Positions 46,290-58,292 are shown, numbered from the stretch's first letter. The stretch: 64,000 bases of DNA from Guadua angustifolia (GCA_036346375.1 CM070508.1:21520852-21584851); one strand, 5' to 3'. The notes: generated by a model not told the origin, from the letters alone. Translations and numbers: made by a program.

Positions 46290-48021
46290 TTTTCAAAATA
46301 AATTCATATAAATATCCTCAAAGAATGAAGCATCTCTAGACTCCATTATTATGTTAGCAATAATATCAGGAATTTCTGATTTTACTACTAAAAATCTAAA
46401 GGCCGTACTATTTTGTGCATATCCCATAAAAATACAATCAACTGTTTTAGGTCAAATCTTTCTTTTTTTCTACAATGGGATATTGACTTCTGTTAAACAC
46501 CCTTAAGTTCACAAAAAATTAATATTTGGTTTTCTTTTTTTCCATCCCTCGTACAGAGTAATCTCATACTTTTTAGTGATTACTCTGTTTAGAATAAAAG
46601 TTATTGTTAATATAACTTCCCTCACCACATCTTAGGTATACCGACACTCTTCAACATGGTATTCACCGAGTCTATTAGTGTTCAATTTTTTCTCTCAACT
46701 ACCCCATTTGATTGGGAAGAATATGGTGGTGTAACTTCATGGATTATACCATGCATAGAACAAAACTAGGAAAATTCACGAGAGATATTCTAATTATAAC
46801 AAGGCTCTAGAATACTTAGATGGAACAAGTCTCCGCTCTAACAGCCTTTACCAACAAAGTTTCCAAACTTAGACATTACAATTTTATTTGACTCAAATAC
46901 TTCTTATAACCAACCCTCCATAGAACCACTAATGAGGTTCTTTTTTATTGTTGAAGCATGCTGCACGTTCTTCAAGTAGACAATCTTCCCTAAGTAAGCC
47001 TCAAATTCACCGTGCCAACACCAAGACATAAGCATGTGACCCGTTTCCTCATTAGGACGAATGAAGTCCTGACTGCCTGGTAAAAAGAAAACAAGAAAAT
47101 ATCATAATTAACACACGTGAACATTACCACTAGTATCAACCCATCAATCAGTAGATTGACATATTGAAAAAACAACAGGAGAATTGCCATACCCTCCTGA
47201 AGTGGAGGTCTCGCCTATGGTCACATTGGCATTTTTCTTGCCCAATTTATTTGTCCTGCCTTTGTGGTAGCGACAATCTTTTACCATAGACCGTTCTTTC
47301 CGCACACAAAACAAGTGATATTCTCCATATCCTTCTTTCCAATTTTCTTCTTTTTAAAACTAGTTGGCTTGTTTGGTTTATAGCCCTTGAATTTCTTGCC
47401 ATACGACTTCTTCTCGATGATATTGGAATTGTTCTGACTAGAAGTGCTCAGTGCATCTTTTGCTCTTGCCTTTTCTTCCACATCAAGGGTTACAATGAGA
47501 TACTTAACAGAAATCTCTTCCCTCTTGTGATTTAAGCTAGTGGCAAAATCCTGCCAAAATGTGGAAAGTTTGGTAACAATACCCGCAGCTACAAACTTAG
47601 GAGGCAACGCACAACCCAAGTGCGTAATCTCACCAACTATTAGCTAGAGGCCGTGTGCTCGTGCAACAATCGACTTAGCATCATCCATGCTAAAATTGAA
47701 AAATTGCTCACACATGTACCACCAGTGATCAGTTTCAGCCTCTGCATACTTTTGGTCAAGTGTATCCCACAAGTCAGTAGCAGACGTGTAGTTTATATTC
47801 ACGTCATATAGCTGATCTGCCAAAATGGTCAGAAGGCAGCCTAGTGCAGTGTTATTCGTACTATCGAACTACAAGTACTGGTCAATTATAAATGAATATT
47901 GCGGGTGTATCACCCATCAAAACTCCAATGACATGAGCCAAAACTTAGCCCTTGTCTGCTATCTACGAAAGTTTTTACCAAAAAACCTCTTATGTTTTAT
48001 AGCATCCAAAGCATCAGCCAT
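46290..48021 (-). pseudogene. Degenerate Ty1/copia gag-pol
   Basis: On the minus strand an ATG at 48021 opens gag (MADALDAIKHKRFFGKNFRR), which after stops continues at 47619-47281 with PKFVAAGIVTKLSTFWQDFA, a Lys-rich stretch and CFVCGKNG, the start of the CCHC knuckle. 47000-46790 keeps protease-region words (LKNVQHASTIKKN, FESNKIVMSKFG). Near 46760-46670 HGIIHEVTPPYSSQSNGVVE is integrase core. 46435-46305 reads FMGYAQNSTAFRFLVVKSE, the region between integrase and RT. RT and RNase H are deleted. Many stops; inactive. The integrase-before-RT order confirms copia. Confidence 0.85.
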
Positions 48022-48059
48022 CACTAAATCATAAAAATATTCGCAATAAGGCTTCTAGA

Positions 48060-48840
48060 TTGTTAGAAATATGCGCAATTTTTTATTCTAAATTTTATTT
48101 TGAGACAAATATAACAAAAGAATAGAGCTGCACAAAACAACAAGTAATATATTGTATTTCAGAATAGTCTTAAGTACTGTAAATTAATATAGTCGATCGA
48201 TCACGCGAATAACTTATAAGTGGGCTTGATGAAGAACAACAAGCAGTACAATTACGATCATGGAAGTAGTCGACATCGACGAAAAAGCAAAGTGGTCACG
48301 CTGATGCACTACCTACAAAACCTTATTACCATCCCATGCAGGTGACCTCTGTGGCAACAGGTCAGAGTTACTGCTTACCCTCCTTCACGGTGCACTCTGA
48401 GAAGGCCGGTGGGGTTCAGCAGCTCAACACAGCAATACAGTAATCCAGAGAAGAGGAATTCGGTGTGTCTGGTCTAGAAGTCTCCATGGGTTTATATACA
48501 CGCGCGTCAGTAACTGACAACATTATGTTAGTTGAATGCGGCAGTTACTCATAAGTAACTGACTGTGTTATGTCAATTAACTCATTGAAAACTGACGGCA
48601 TTATGACACTTAAATCGAATTAAAACTGATATTTAAATCACATTTAAACAGAATTAATAGAGAGATAATTGCAAGATTAAACAAAACAAAAGATGAATTC
48701 AAAGTACCAGGAGAAACCTATGAATCAGTATGGTCTCTCAACGCAAGTCACGTGAAAATACGTGAATGCGTGCATGTGTGTTTACCCTCATGCCATGTGT
48801 CATATTATTTAAGTAGTGGTAAGGACTCCACCTTATAAGT
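48060..48840 (-). mobile_element. 5' LTR of the copia remnant
   Basis: The segment beside the gag start reads, on the minus strand, up to ...ATATTTCTAACA, followed by ATCTAGAAGCCT, a decayed initiator-Met primer site. A minus-strand TATA box (TGTATATAAACC) lies at about 48492-48502, fitting a promoter pointed at gag. The outer end was not fixed. Confidence 0.55.
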
Positions 48841-48924
48841 TGCTTATCTTTCACTTGACTAGGTAATTTGGTACTAAATTATGCAAATTTTGAAATTAAA
48901 GGTAATAAGCTTCTCATATCCCCG

Positions 48925-49083
48925 TTTGTAACAGACATAAACTTTTTTTGGACTTGCTTGTATTACGTAGTACGTGCTGCATTTAGGAGCTGCTTTCACC
49001 CTATTGAACCAGACGTATCAGCGCTCAAAAAAATTGAAAATTTCATGTTGCACGCACCGTGACTTCTCAAATGCGCTTGTGGC
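48925..49083. repeat. Diverged copy of the 34811-35055 unit, cut by a hAT terminus
   Basis: Shares TTTAGGAGCTGCTTTC, TGTTGCACGCACC and ATGCGCTTGTGGC with 35056-35069. The paralogue continues past GGC with ACGAGCTGG, whereas here TAGAGGTGGGCAC follows, which fixes the insertion point at 49083/49084. Confidence 0.8.
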
Positions 49084-49564
49084 TAGAGGTGGGCACAAGG
49101 GTCGTGCCCTGGTGGGCCGGCCCGAGGCACGGAGAGCTCGGCATGGTCGAAGCCTGGTCCGGCACGCAAGCGGGCCGTGCCGTGCCGGCCTAGCACTGTA
49201 GCTCGGGCTATGCCGGGCCAGGAAACAAGGCACGACGGGCGGCAAGACGGCACGGCGGCGGCACGCCAAGACAGAGGAAGCACGCCGACACGGAGGCGCA
49301 CGCCGCCCGCACTCTGTCGCGCCCGCACCTCTGCGCTTCGTCCCCTTACCATACGCCGTGTCACGCTGAGCCTCGTTCGCGCTGCGCCAGTTCGCCAACG
49401 TCTCCATCTGATCCCGAATTCCCCAAAATCAAGCACTTACCCGAAATCGCGCCAAATCCTGCACCGGTTTCCAAACTCGAGGCGAATCAACGCAAGATGC
49501 TCGTAATTACCGGCAAGAAGCAAGAAATCCACAATTGATCGCATGCAAACCATCGAGTACTCAC

Positions 49565-49993
49565 GATGAGGGACGCGACAGAGGCAATGGCGAGTGCCAT
49601 GTCGCGGCCGAGGTACGCATCGGAGAGGAAGGTGCCGATGATGGGGGCGAGGCTGGTGGTGCCGTCGAGCCCGTTGAGTAGCGTCGCCGCGTCCACGCTC
49701 CACATGTGGAACACCTACGTCAGGTACACCAATAGGTTCGCCGATGTGCCCAGCATCCCTAGCTTCTTGAACGTCTCGTTCCCTGACACAATTGTAGCCA
49801 GTCGCACACGGATTTGATCCACACGCGCGATAAGATCACACCGGCAGCACGCATGTGAAAGAAATACTTGGACAGACGTATGTATGTTACCTATGATGAA
49901 GGGCATGGCCTTCCAGCCGTGGTACTTGATGGCCGGCCTCGATGGGTGCGGGCTGTCGCCGGCGCCACCGTTCTCCAACTTGTCAACCTCCAT
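49565..49993 (-). pseudogene. NPF (NRT1/PTR) transporter, exons 1-2 only
   Basis: Exon 1 (49993-49891 from MEVDKLENGG; an upstream in-frame ATG exists at 50140) reads KYHGWKAMPFIIG. A 108-bp GT-AG intron (49890-49783) follows, then exon 2 (49782-49565) with NETFKKLGMLGTSANLLVYL, FHMWSVDAATLLNGLDGTTS and IGTFLSDAYLGRD, ending at a good GTGAGT donor. These are the first helices of plant NPF proton-coupled nitrate/peptide transporters. A TAG at about 49716 follows VYLT, where the family continues into VFHM. Everything after the start of intron 2 is missing; by 49440 or so the sequence becomes unrelated GC-rich DNA. It cannot make a transporter. Exon and splice signals being intact suggests capture of genomic DNA. 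Confidence 0.85.
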
Positions 49994-50563
49994 GCTCTTC
50001 ACCTTCTGCCCGGCCTCCTCCTCCTCCTCATGCCCGCCACAAGATTCTCCTCCTCTCTCTCTGCTCGGCTTCACGCTGCTTAGTTTTCCCGAGTTCCATT
50101 CTAGTACCAAAGAAACAAGACGAGAGGAGTATCGCCTCATGTGACCAGCCAGGCTGAGCCTCGCCCACGGCCTGGCCGCGCCATGCCCACGCCCGAGCGC
50201 GCTGGAGAGGGAGGGTAGAGGAGGGGCGGTCGGGGAGAGGAGGGAGCTCAGGCACCAAAGTAGGAGGGAGGGAGGCCGCCGGGCGGGGAGGGAGGGCAGC
50301 GTCTGGCACCGGGCGGGAGGGGAGCGCCGGGAGAGGGAGGGGCGCCAGGCGAATGGGGACTAGGGAGATGGAGAGGGAGTGTGTTGGTGTGTGTGTGTTG
50401 GTGGGGGCCTGGGGGGCCTGGGACGTCGAGTGAGTGAGTGGGAGAGAGAGTGTCGGTGGGTGGGGGGGAGAGTGGGCACGAGAAAAGAGAGGAGCGTGGG
50501 AGAGAGACAATTCTTCAGTGTGCATACAGAGAGAGAGGCAGTCATTCAGTGTGCATGCGACGC
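49994..50563 (-). promoter_or_regulatory. GC-rich upstream region of the NPF fragment
   Basis: On the minus strand this is a C/T-rich, CACACA-containing leader (50170-50540), with open frames on both strands that are composition artefacts. It resembles the CpG-rich promoter and 5' UTR of a grass gene carried along with exons 1-2. Confidence 0.4.
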
Positions 50564-50859
50564 ACTTTAAACGTTCAAAATTTGAACGGACGCTCCCGCG
50601 CCTGACGGCCCGAGAGAATCACGAAGACAGAAAAACAATGATGCGACAGGTGATATGACATAAAGATACCTTTAATTATTTATCCCACTGCCCGCACTTG
50701 GAAACGTTGCAACTTTAAACGTTCAAAATTTGAACAGACGCTCCCACGCCCGACGGTCCGAGAGAATCACGGAGACAAAAACAACGATGCGACGCGTGAT
50801 ATGACATAAAGATACCTTTAATTATTTATCCTGCTGCCCGCACCTAGAAACGTTGTAAC
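50564..50859. repeat. Two tandem 148-bp repeats upstream of the hAT transposase, each with a palindrome
   Basis: Copies 50564-50711 and 50712-50859 share ACTTTAAACGTTCAAAATTT, GACGGYCCGAGAGAATCACG and ATGACATAAAGATACCTTTA. Each holds CGTTCAAA-A-TTTGAACG, arms of 8 bases around one central A. They stand 17 bases before the TATA box, so they may be upstream control or transposase-binding sites. Confidence 0.85.
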
Positions 50860-50875
50860 GGTCGTTTTGCACATC

Positions 50876-50883
50876 TATAAAAA
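50876..50883 (+). promoter_or_regulatory. TATA box of the hAT transposase gene
   Basis: TATAAAAA on the plus strand, just after the tandem repeats and about 247 bases before the chosen ATG at 51123. Confidence 0.6.
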
Positions 50884-51122
50884 CAACGAATGACTCTCAT
50901 TTGCACGTCTCTCTCGCGCTCTCTCCTTACTCATTTTTACTCAATATATTCTGCACATCAGTACATCTTTCTCTACTTGCTTCATTTTTTTACTCTACCA
51001 TCCGGAGAAAAATGTTTCGCAAGAGCAAGAGCAGGAGAGCACGCACCTGCTCTCCAAGTCCCCCTCGTCAGGATTAAGAGATCGATCCATGCCAACTCTC
51101 CCCCAGCATAGGAGACTACGGC

Positions 51123-52201
51123 ATGGATGACCGTCATCTGGACGGCACGCACGGCATCGAGGATGCCTCGTACACTCCGAATGCACCAAACTCGGATGCC
51201 GCTACCTCGGTGTATCCGGGACGGGCGTCGGTATCCATACCGAACACGCAGCCCGACATATTGATGCAGCCAGCACGGGCGTCCATATCCGGCACTCGAC
51301 GCTCGTGGTGTTGGCAATATATGGACAGAACCGTCGAATTGTGGACGGACAGGAGGTAGCGTATGCTGTTTGCAAGTATTGTCAAGCTAAACTGTCTGCA
51401 TGTACATGTGGTGGTACAGGTCATCTGAAGAGGCACACTAAAAATTGCTTGAAGAAGATATCGGCAGGAAGGAGGCCGGGTGAGGGCATGCAGACACAGC
51501 TCAACTTCAACACCGACGGTTCGGTAAGCACATGGGTATACAACGCTGACGTAGCTAGAGACGAAATTGCACGTTATATAGTTACAGAGGATCTTCCGCT
51601 TAGAATGGGTGTGAGCTCTAGCTTTGAGAGAATGGTGCAACATGATTTTTGTCCGCAATACCAACATTTTAATAGAAGAACAACTACACGTGATATTTAT
51701 AAAATATTTACAAACAAACTAGAAATATTAAAACATACCTTTATGGCACTTAGTTTTTCATTTGCATTAACATCAGATATATGGACGTCCTCCCATCAAA
51801 GAGCAATGTACATTAGTATTGTTGCGCATTACCTAGACGACGAGTACGTACTAAACAAAAGAGTTATAGGGTTTAGACTAATCTCCGAGTCACACACTAG
51901 AGAAAATATCGCTACCCGTATACTCGAGGTTATTAATGACTTTAAAATAGAAAATAGAATTATTTCCATCACTTTTGATAATGCATCGGCTAACACGACG
52001 GCTATGGAGCATCTCTCACTGCATTTAGAGACTTATGTTGGAGGTTTTGTACTCCACCAAAGGTGTATATGCCATATTATTAATCTCATTGTGTAGGCAG
52101 GTTTGGTTGTAATGAAACCTAGTTTAGAGAGCATACGTAATGCTATCGATTTTATTACAAATTCACCCATAAGGTTTGCCCAGTTCTTAGAGTACTGTAG
52201 G
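51123..52201 (+). pseudogene. hAT transposase (BED zinc finger, RICESLEEPER/DAYSLEEPER-like), 5' part
   Basis: From the ATG at 51123 (MDDRHLDGTHGIED) the frame leads toward a BED finger; a one-base loss near 51340 shifts it to the frame holding AYAVCKYCQAKLSACTCGGT and GHLKRHTKNC (zinc ligands Cys-x2-Cys...His). Then KIFTNKLEILKHTFMAL, SDIWTSSHQRAMYISIVAHY with the first catalytic Asp region of hAT RNase H folds (TSDIWTS), ENIATRILEVINDFKI, and ITFDNASANTTAMEHL with the second Asp (FDNAS). HQRCICHIINLIV is followed by TAG at 52094-52096 where the family has Lys. The frame then continues (AGLVVMKPSLESIRN) to the retroelement insertion at 52202. The 3' part is at 63294-64000. The protein would excise and insert the hAT element in the nucleus. 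Confidence 0.9.
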
Positions 52202-52206
52202 GCCAA
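52202..52206. repeat. Target-site duplication GCCAA, left copy
   Basis: Matches 63289-63293. The two copies bracket the Tat-like element exactly. Confidence 0.9.
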
Positions 52207-52894
52207 TGTCGACGATCGGGATCGTCAACCGCAAAAAAGAGGTAGGGGTCAGAGAGTTTATGGGACCCGAGCTGCGTTTTACTCGAACGAAGGAAGAAAA
52301 TCGATCGGGGCGATGGTCGGAGCAAGGCGACAACGAGCACGAGACAAGAGTTTATACTGGTTCGAGCCCCCGTGAAGGTAATAGCTCTACTCCAGTCGCC
52401 TCGCGGCGGTGATTCTTGTTATATGGGTGTACAGAGCAGTGTTTACAACTTAAGACAGTAATGGTGATTCCTAACTCGAGCTGCTGTGTGTGTTGTGTTG
52501 TCTCCGTGTCTTCGTCCTCCCTGGAGCTCATGCATCCTTGGTCTTTATACTTCCTTTGTACGCAACGGCCGGGAGCAAACCTCGGAAAGGGGGCCTCCGT
52601 GCACCTTGAGGGCTGGCAGCAACTGCCCCCGAACTTGCGGCGCACTCTGAGTCACCCCCACGACCCGCTCTCTGGCAACCGTCAGTCAAATGCCTGATCC
52701 GAAATCCTAGGGCGGACCAGGGGCTTCAGGCGAGACCCCGCTCGAGCTCGAGGTCGAGAGGTGCCGAGCTCGGGTGCGCCGCGCTCGTGGTCGAGCGCCC
52801 AAAGCGCGATACCAGCCATGGTCGCGGTCGGGGCCTTCCGAGCATGGGAATCACTGACCACACTCCGGTGGTCAAGGGTACCCAGCCCTCGTCG
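52207..52894 (-). repeat. 3' LTR (left) of the Tat-like element, 688 bp
   Basis: On the plus strand it starts TGTCGACGATCGGG and ends GTACCCAGCCCTCGTCG. The last base differs from the canonical CA, which the right LTR keeps. Confidence 0.85.
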
Positions 52895-52915
52895 GCCTAG
52901 CCCCGAGGCTCTAGG
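52895..52915 (-). other. Polypurine tract of the Tat-like element
   Basis: On the minus strand AGAGCCTCGGGGCTAGGC lies directly before the left LTR, the expected place for plus-strand priming. Confidence 0.55.
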
Positions 52916-53307
52916 TCGAGGAAACCTCGGGACGACCTCGAGCCTTATTCTTGAGACGAAAAAACCTTCACAAGTCTTGACTCCTTGGTCGAGGCTCAAG
53001 TGAGACCACAAGGCAAGTCTCTTGGCCACGACACTGGCGACCTTCGGATTTCGATGTTGGTACGGATGTGAACGGTTGGTGGGCACTGGCGGTGTCTCGA
53101 CCAGAGCCCAAGCCTTAATCACACCGTCAAGTCATAGTTGGCACACCTTTTAAAGCGCCAGTGGATGGATTTTACCGTGTTGCGGTTCATAATCCCAGCG
53201 CCACATCTTCAGCAAGAAAAGCTCTCGCCCTTGAGCCCTTCGTTTTCCAAGTCCTCTCGCCCGAGCAAGGTCCTCCTCTCCCCCTCAGACAAAACCAGAC
53301 GATCGCC

Positions 53308-56218
53308 ATGACCAAGTTAGGAAGGAGCACTCTGTCGGATTCGAGGATGAGAGAGCTCGAGTCCCCGGAAATTTCTTGGACCTGTTTGTATGGCGATGCC
53401 GCCGGCAACGAGACCGAGCCGCGCCCCAAGGACGATGAGATCGTCTGCACCGAGCACTACGTCCTCTTTGGCTTGCGGACCCCGGAGAGTGAGTTCGTCG
53501 CGAAGGTCCTCTCCAGCTGCGACATCGAGCTCATCAATCTGGCGCCAAACTCCGTTCTTCTCCTCACCATCTTTTCCCATCTATGCGAGGGGTTCCTGGG
53601 GATTCTCCCGACCCCCTCGCTCTTCTTTCGGTACTTCAGTCTCTTCCGCTCCGGGAAGGACCCGTGGTCATTGCCTCTACTTCCGCAACAGGTCGGGCTC
53701 AAGTGGGCCTTCCTAAGTTCGGCCCGGATTCCCTCGGCCGTGGAACGCAGCCGGTTCTACTCAAGAGGGGCGAGGCCGGACGCAGTGTCTGAAGGGACCC
53801 CCATCGCCAACCGCAAGAAGGAGACTCCGGAGCCGGACGACCTCGAGGTCGACGAGGAGGCTATCGCCCTCATCCATATCTCGCGAACGCAGTCTTAACG
53901 GGCAAAGCGACGACAACGATTTCTGCGGAACTGCTGTGTCCTCTCAAAGTGAGGGAGCACCCTTCTTCGAGATCCGTGGGTCCGACGATGCTACCCGCGA
54001 GGGCACGCCTAGTAAGTCTTTTGTCTCAAGGTCCGCTTGCGACACCCTTCGATCCTCTCTTGATACCGCTTGTCTGCAGAAGGTCGAAAGAATCTCGGTC
54101 TCCGCCAGATGGTCGAGATGTTTGGGAAGCCGGGCGACGAAAGTACATCATCGGCAACCCCGCCCGAAGAATGTACTCCATCGAAGGACGAGGTAGGTCA
54201 CCCGACCAAGCGCCGAGTCTTATACCCACGAGCCCCTTCTCGAGCCCCGCCCGCACGCAGCCCATCAGAGTTACTAGACACGGCCAGAGAATGCTCCACG
54301 CGTGGCAGGGCAAGAAGGGAAGAAGCGACCTCCATTGGTCGGACCAACGGAGGCGAAGAAGCGCCATGTCGAGTGGGGAGACTGTGCCATGGTAAGGGCC
54401 CTTCGCTCGAGCCCCGAAGCTTGGTTTTCCCCGCCTTGCCGCTTTGACGAAGTTTCTTCGTAGTAGCGACAAAGCGGCTGCCGCCGCCAGTCTTCGAGTA
54501 CACCCCAGAGCCTCGAGCTCGAGCCCCCGCCACTTGGCGGGTGATGCGGAGCCGCTCGGACCGAGACCTCAGTCGCGAGGACGCAAGAACGTGACATCCT
54601 CAACATCGGGCAAAGAAGACCTTCGACGACCTTCGACGAGGAGGAGACTGGTGACCCAGGTAAGCCCCTGGCATCCCGGTCTGCGCCGCCCCTTTCGTAC
54701 CTTTCTGGCTTAGTGTATGCTTTTGATCGCAGACCTCGAGCACCCGAGCTCGAAACTTGCCCGTTTTGACGATGGCTGTTGTCCAGGGCGAGTCCGAGTC
54801 CGAGGAGGAGAACGCCGAGCTGGTACCACGCCGCGATCGTCGTGGGACACGCACTTCTTCGGGCCAGCCCTTGGTCGGTGAGTTCTACCAAGGGCTCGAC
54901 GACTCGTCCGAAGAAAACGAGCCCGCGGTCAGCGCGGACTACGACACGGGCGAGGCCCACGGCGCAGATGCTGTCGACGGGCTTCCCGATGCCTCCGTGA
55001 GGGAGGATACTCAGGGCCTTGAGGCCACGATTGAAGTGGCCTCCAAGACCCCACCAGCCACGATCGCTCCGGGCGCTGAGGCCGCGACTCCGCCTGTCAC
55101 CAAGGGCGATCGGGCCGCAGAAGCTCCACAGACCTCACCGGATCGTGGCCGAAGCGGCCGAGGCGCGGCACCCTGTGCCACGGAGGTTGGGAATACCGAG
55201 GCGGATCCACCGCCATCCCTTGGCGCCGGAGACGAGCGGGACCCGGCCGTGGAGATCGGGCTGGCTCGCCGCTATGTCCTCCCCGTCGGCGGCCTCAACT
55301 CCACCGGAGGAGGCGGATAACAAAGCCGCTCCCGGCGGGACTCGAGTCCCGCCCAAGCGCCATCGGTGGTCGTGGTCGATCCCAAGACCGGCGTGGTCGA
55401 CGAGAAGAGGAGATCCTCGCGATCGTATTGACGATCGTGAGGACTTCACCCACGCACGCTGGAGGGGCGACTCGGCGAGGTGAGGGTCTTCCGCCGACCG
55501 TGAGCTCGCAGCTTGACTTCCTTGTCCCTCTCACTTTTGGGCCATCCTTTTCGTCAGGAAGGTGATCGACCAGGCCTCTCGAGGGTTACAAGGCCTCCGA
55601 GAGTATCTTTGTCGTCTTGGGGGTCTCCTCGACGCAGTGGAGGCGCGGGAGGTTGAGCGCGTCCGGCTCGTGCAGACCATTGAGGTCGAGCAGGGGGAGC
55701 TCGAGCAGAAGGCCCAAGAGCTCGATGATCTACGCCGGACGATGAGGGCGCAGGAGATAGTCCACGCAGAAGAGCTCGAGTGGACCAGGGTCTCCGAACG
55801 CGACTTCTGTGTTAGGGCCATGGAGCAGGAGCGCGCACGTTCAGCCACGGCGCTCGAGGCTGAGCGGGGCAAGATCAAGGCTCTGGAGAAGGCTTCCGCG
55901 GAGGCGTCAACTCCCGAGCTCAAGGCCAAAATACTCCAGCTCGAAGAGGAACTTGGGAGCGTCAACAAGACACTTGAAACCGAGCAGGCCAAGGTCAAGG
56001 ACCTGGAGAGGGCCGCTGCGGAGCAGGCACATTCTAGGACGAGGGCGTCCCCCGAGCTCGAGGCCAAAATCCTTGAGCTTGAGGGGAAGCTCGAACGTGC
56101 CACCAAGGCGCTCGAGGTCGAACGCGCTAAAGTCGAGGCGCTGGAGAAGGTTCCCGCGAGGTCGCCCCTTGGGCCCGGGACTAAGGTCCCTGCTCAAGAA
56201 AAGCTCGAGCGTCGGTAA
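53308..56218 (+). CDS. Antisense ORF with gypsy-type-transposon domain (PF04195-like) and coiled coil; exon borders uncertain
   Basis: The plus strand, opposite to gag-pol, carries three large open blocks. 53308-53898 starts MTKLGRSTLSDSRMRELESP and contains EHYVLFGLRTPESEFVAKVL, then INLAPNSVLLLTIFSHLCEG and PSLFFRYFSLF, the pattern of the putative gypsy type transposon domain. 54757-55320 is a Glu/Ala/Pro-rich linker (GESESEEENAELVPRRDRRG). 55562-56218 is a long coiled coil (RARSATALEAERGKIKALEK; LEAKILELEGKLERATKALE). Spliced introns could join them; I did not fix the borders. TTTTAAAG at 53148 may serve as TATA. No function is known to me; the position matches the antisense ORF at 1-1133. 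Confidence 0.7.
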
Positions 56219-57001
56219 AGCAACAAGAATGCCCTGGCCCGGCTTGAAGACTTAACGACGCCGAGCCGTGGATGCTTCCCCAGCAAGCCTCCACCTGTGG
56301 TGAGATCGCAACTCGAAGGCGAGTGGCTCAAATGAAAGCGAGAAAAGCTTACCCGAGATGGTCGACCAGAAGGAAACATCAAAGAGTGCGGAATGTACTA
56401 ACGAAAGTGGTTTGTTTTGGTGTACAAAGAAACCTCGTCCTGTTGTAAATCCGTAGCTTGGGGATACTTGAAGTCTTCCTTGCTTTGCTTATTGGTCGCT
56501 CCTGCTTTCTAGGTCGTGGCGCCGATAGGGTAGCCTTACCCAGCCTGTTGGGTCGAGGTCGAGCGACGGCGTGCCTCTGCACAAGACTTAAACATGGACG
56601 AGAGGCCACGACCTGCAAAGTGGAGGAACAATTCGCAATGGTAGAAGGGCACGAAGCGGTCATCGTTAGTGCTCGAACGGTCCTTGCGACCATGCATATC
56701 GCTCGACGGCTAAAGCGGCGAGGTTCTCAGCTCGAGCCCGAGCACAGGGAAGAGCTAGATTGCGAAGAGGTTCGGCTTACGTTTAGCTCGTTCGCTGGCG
56801 GTGAACGTCAAACCTGCGTCGCTTAGACCAGGAGCGAATGTGTTAGCGACGAGGGTCGTGTTCGAGAAAAACAAACGAGGAACCGTTCAAAAGAAATAGC
56901 GAGAATATCGGTGAGCGAACATAGAAAATGAAAGATCGGCTTTATTGAAATGTGAGGCATAGGGTTTACATAAAACTTCCGGGCGATCTATATTCCATGA
57001 G

Positions 57002-58003
57002 CTAGAGAGCTCTCTGCCGTCGGGCATCGCTAGCCGGTAAGCCTCGCGCGATCTGCTGAAACAACTCTATAGGGCCCTCCCATGGGGATAACTTGTTGGT
57101 TTGGACGAGCTCAATCCGCCTCGTGGCTAAGTCCCCAACAAGGAGCTTCCTAGGTCGCATCGACCGAGACGCATGTCTGCGAAGAGTTCGCAGTAGTGCG
57201 TTGATCGAAAGGCACGGCATCTTACTTCTTCTGCGAGGGTGAGGTCGAGAGACCGTTCGCTTCAAGTCGACTTGGTCGACCACTGTCGACTCGGCAGAGC
57301 CCAACAGTGACCTCGGGAGGCGGGGCGGCCGGCACCGAACACGAGTGGAAGGGTGTGGACCCCTGTGGCTCGGCTTGTTGTGGTACGAATAGACCATAGG
57401 ACGGTGGGAAGTTCATCCACCTGTGCCTTGCCAGATCGGCCGAGCTCATCTGCGACTCGTTTCTTGACATACTGAACGATTTGCGGTTCGCGCGCTTCCG
57501 CCTCCGTTGTTCGGGGTGAGCCACCGAAGCGAAGCAAATTTTAATGCCGAGTTCCTCGCAAAACTCCTGGAACAACTCGCTGGTAAACTGAGTACCGTTG
57601 TCAGTGATAATCTTGCATGGAACCCCGTACCTGGTGACCACGAACAAGCGGAAAAAATGAACTGCCGCCCGAGCAGTTATGGTCGAGACCGGCTCAGCCT
57701 CTATCCACTTGGTGAAGGTGTCGACAGCGACGAACAGAAACTTCTTCCCTCCGGCTGCTTGAGGAAAAGGACCGAGGATATCCAGCCCCCAGGTCGAGAA
57801 GGGCCACGCGAGCGGGATGGTCTGGAGCGCGTAGGCGGGTTGATGCGACTTCCGGGCGTGGAATTGGCAGGCTCGGCAGGTGCGGACGATATCACGAGCA
57901 TCCTGAAGCGCCGAGGGCCAATAGTACCCCATGCGGAAGGCCTTCCCGACCATTGTCTCAGACTGAAGAGTGCGCCTACGAGGCCCGAGTGAATGTCATG
58001 CAA
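57002..58003 (-). pseudogene. Integrase of the Tat-like element
   Basis: Minus-strand 57953-57540 reads FRMGYYWPSALQDARDIVRT and CRACQFHARKSHQPAYALQT (the Cys pair of the HHCC zinc domain), STWGLDILGPFPQAAGGKKF with the first catalytic Asp, DTFTKWIEAEPV, and VPCKIITDNGTQFTSELFQE with the second Asp. After HPEQ a frameshift hides the third acidic residue; 57537-57262 and 57397-57002 continue the C-terminal part (ELVQTNKLSPWEGPIELFQQ). Integrase would insert the cDNA. The frame is broken at several single-base gaps. Confidence 0.85.
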
Positions 58004-58292
58004 GAGGTACTTACCCTCCTCCGTGGAGATGCCGCGTCAGATGCCTAAACATTGCGCTCAGAAGCTCTCCTCGACAAGCGTGTCAGGAGACTCACCCGAC
58101 GCTGATCCGCTCCTCCGGCAGGTCGGGTGGCAGTCGCCCGAGCAAGGAAGCTGTGGATGGCCTCGCCCAGAGGGTGTACCTTCGACCATGGCGAGCGCGA
58201 CCTCTTGGTCGGAGATTGACGGGCCGCTAGTGTCTCGGGATGATGTCGGGTGACTTCGCCGTTGGAGGAGCCAAGCTTGGAGAGGAGTCATG

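Noticed and set aside
50028..50525. 165-codon minus-strand ORF rich in Pro, Ser and Thr
   Set aside because: It lies in the C/T-rich leader upstream of NPF exon 1; composition explains the open frame.
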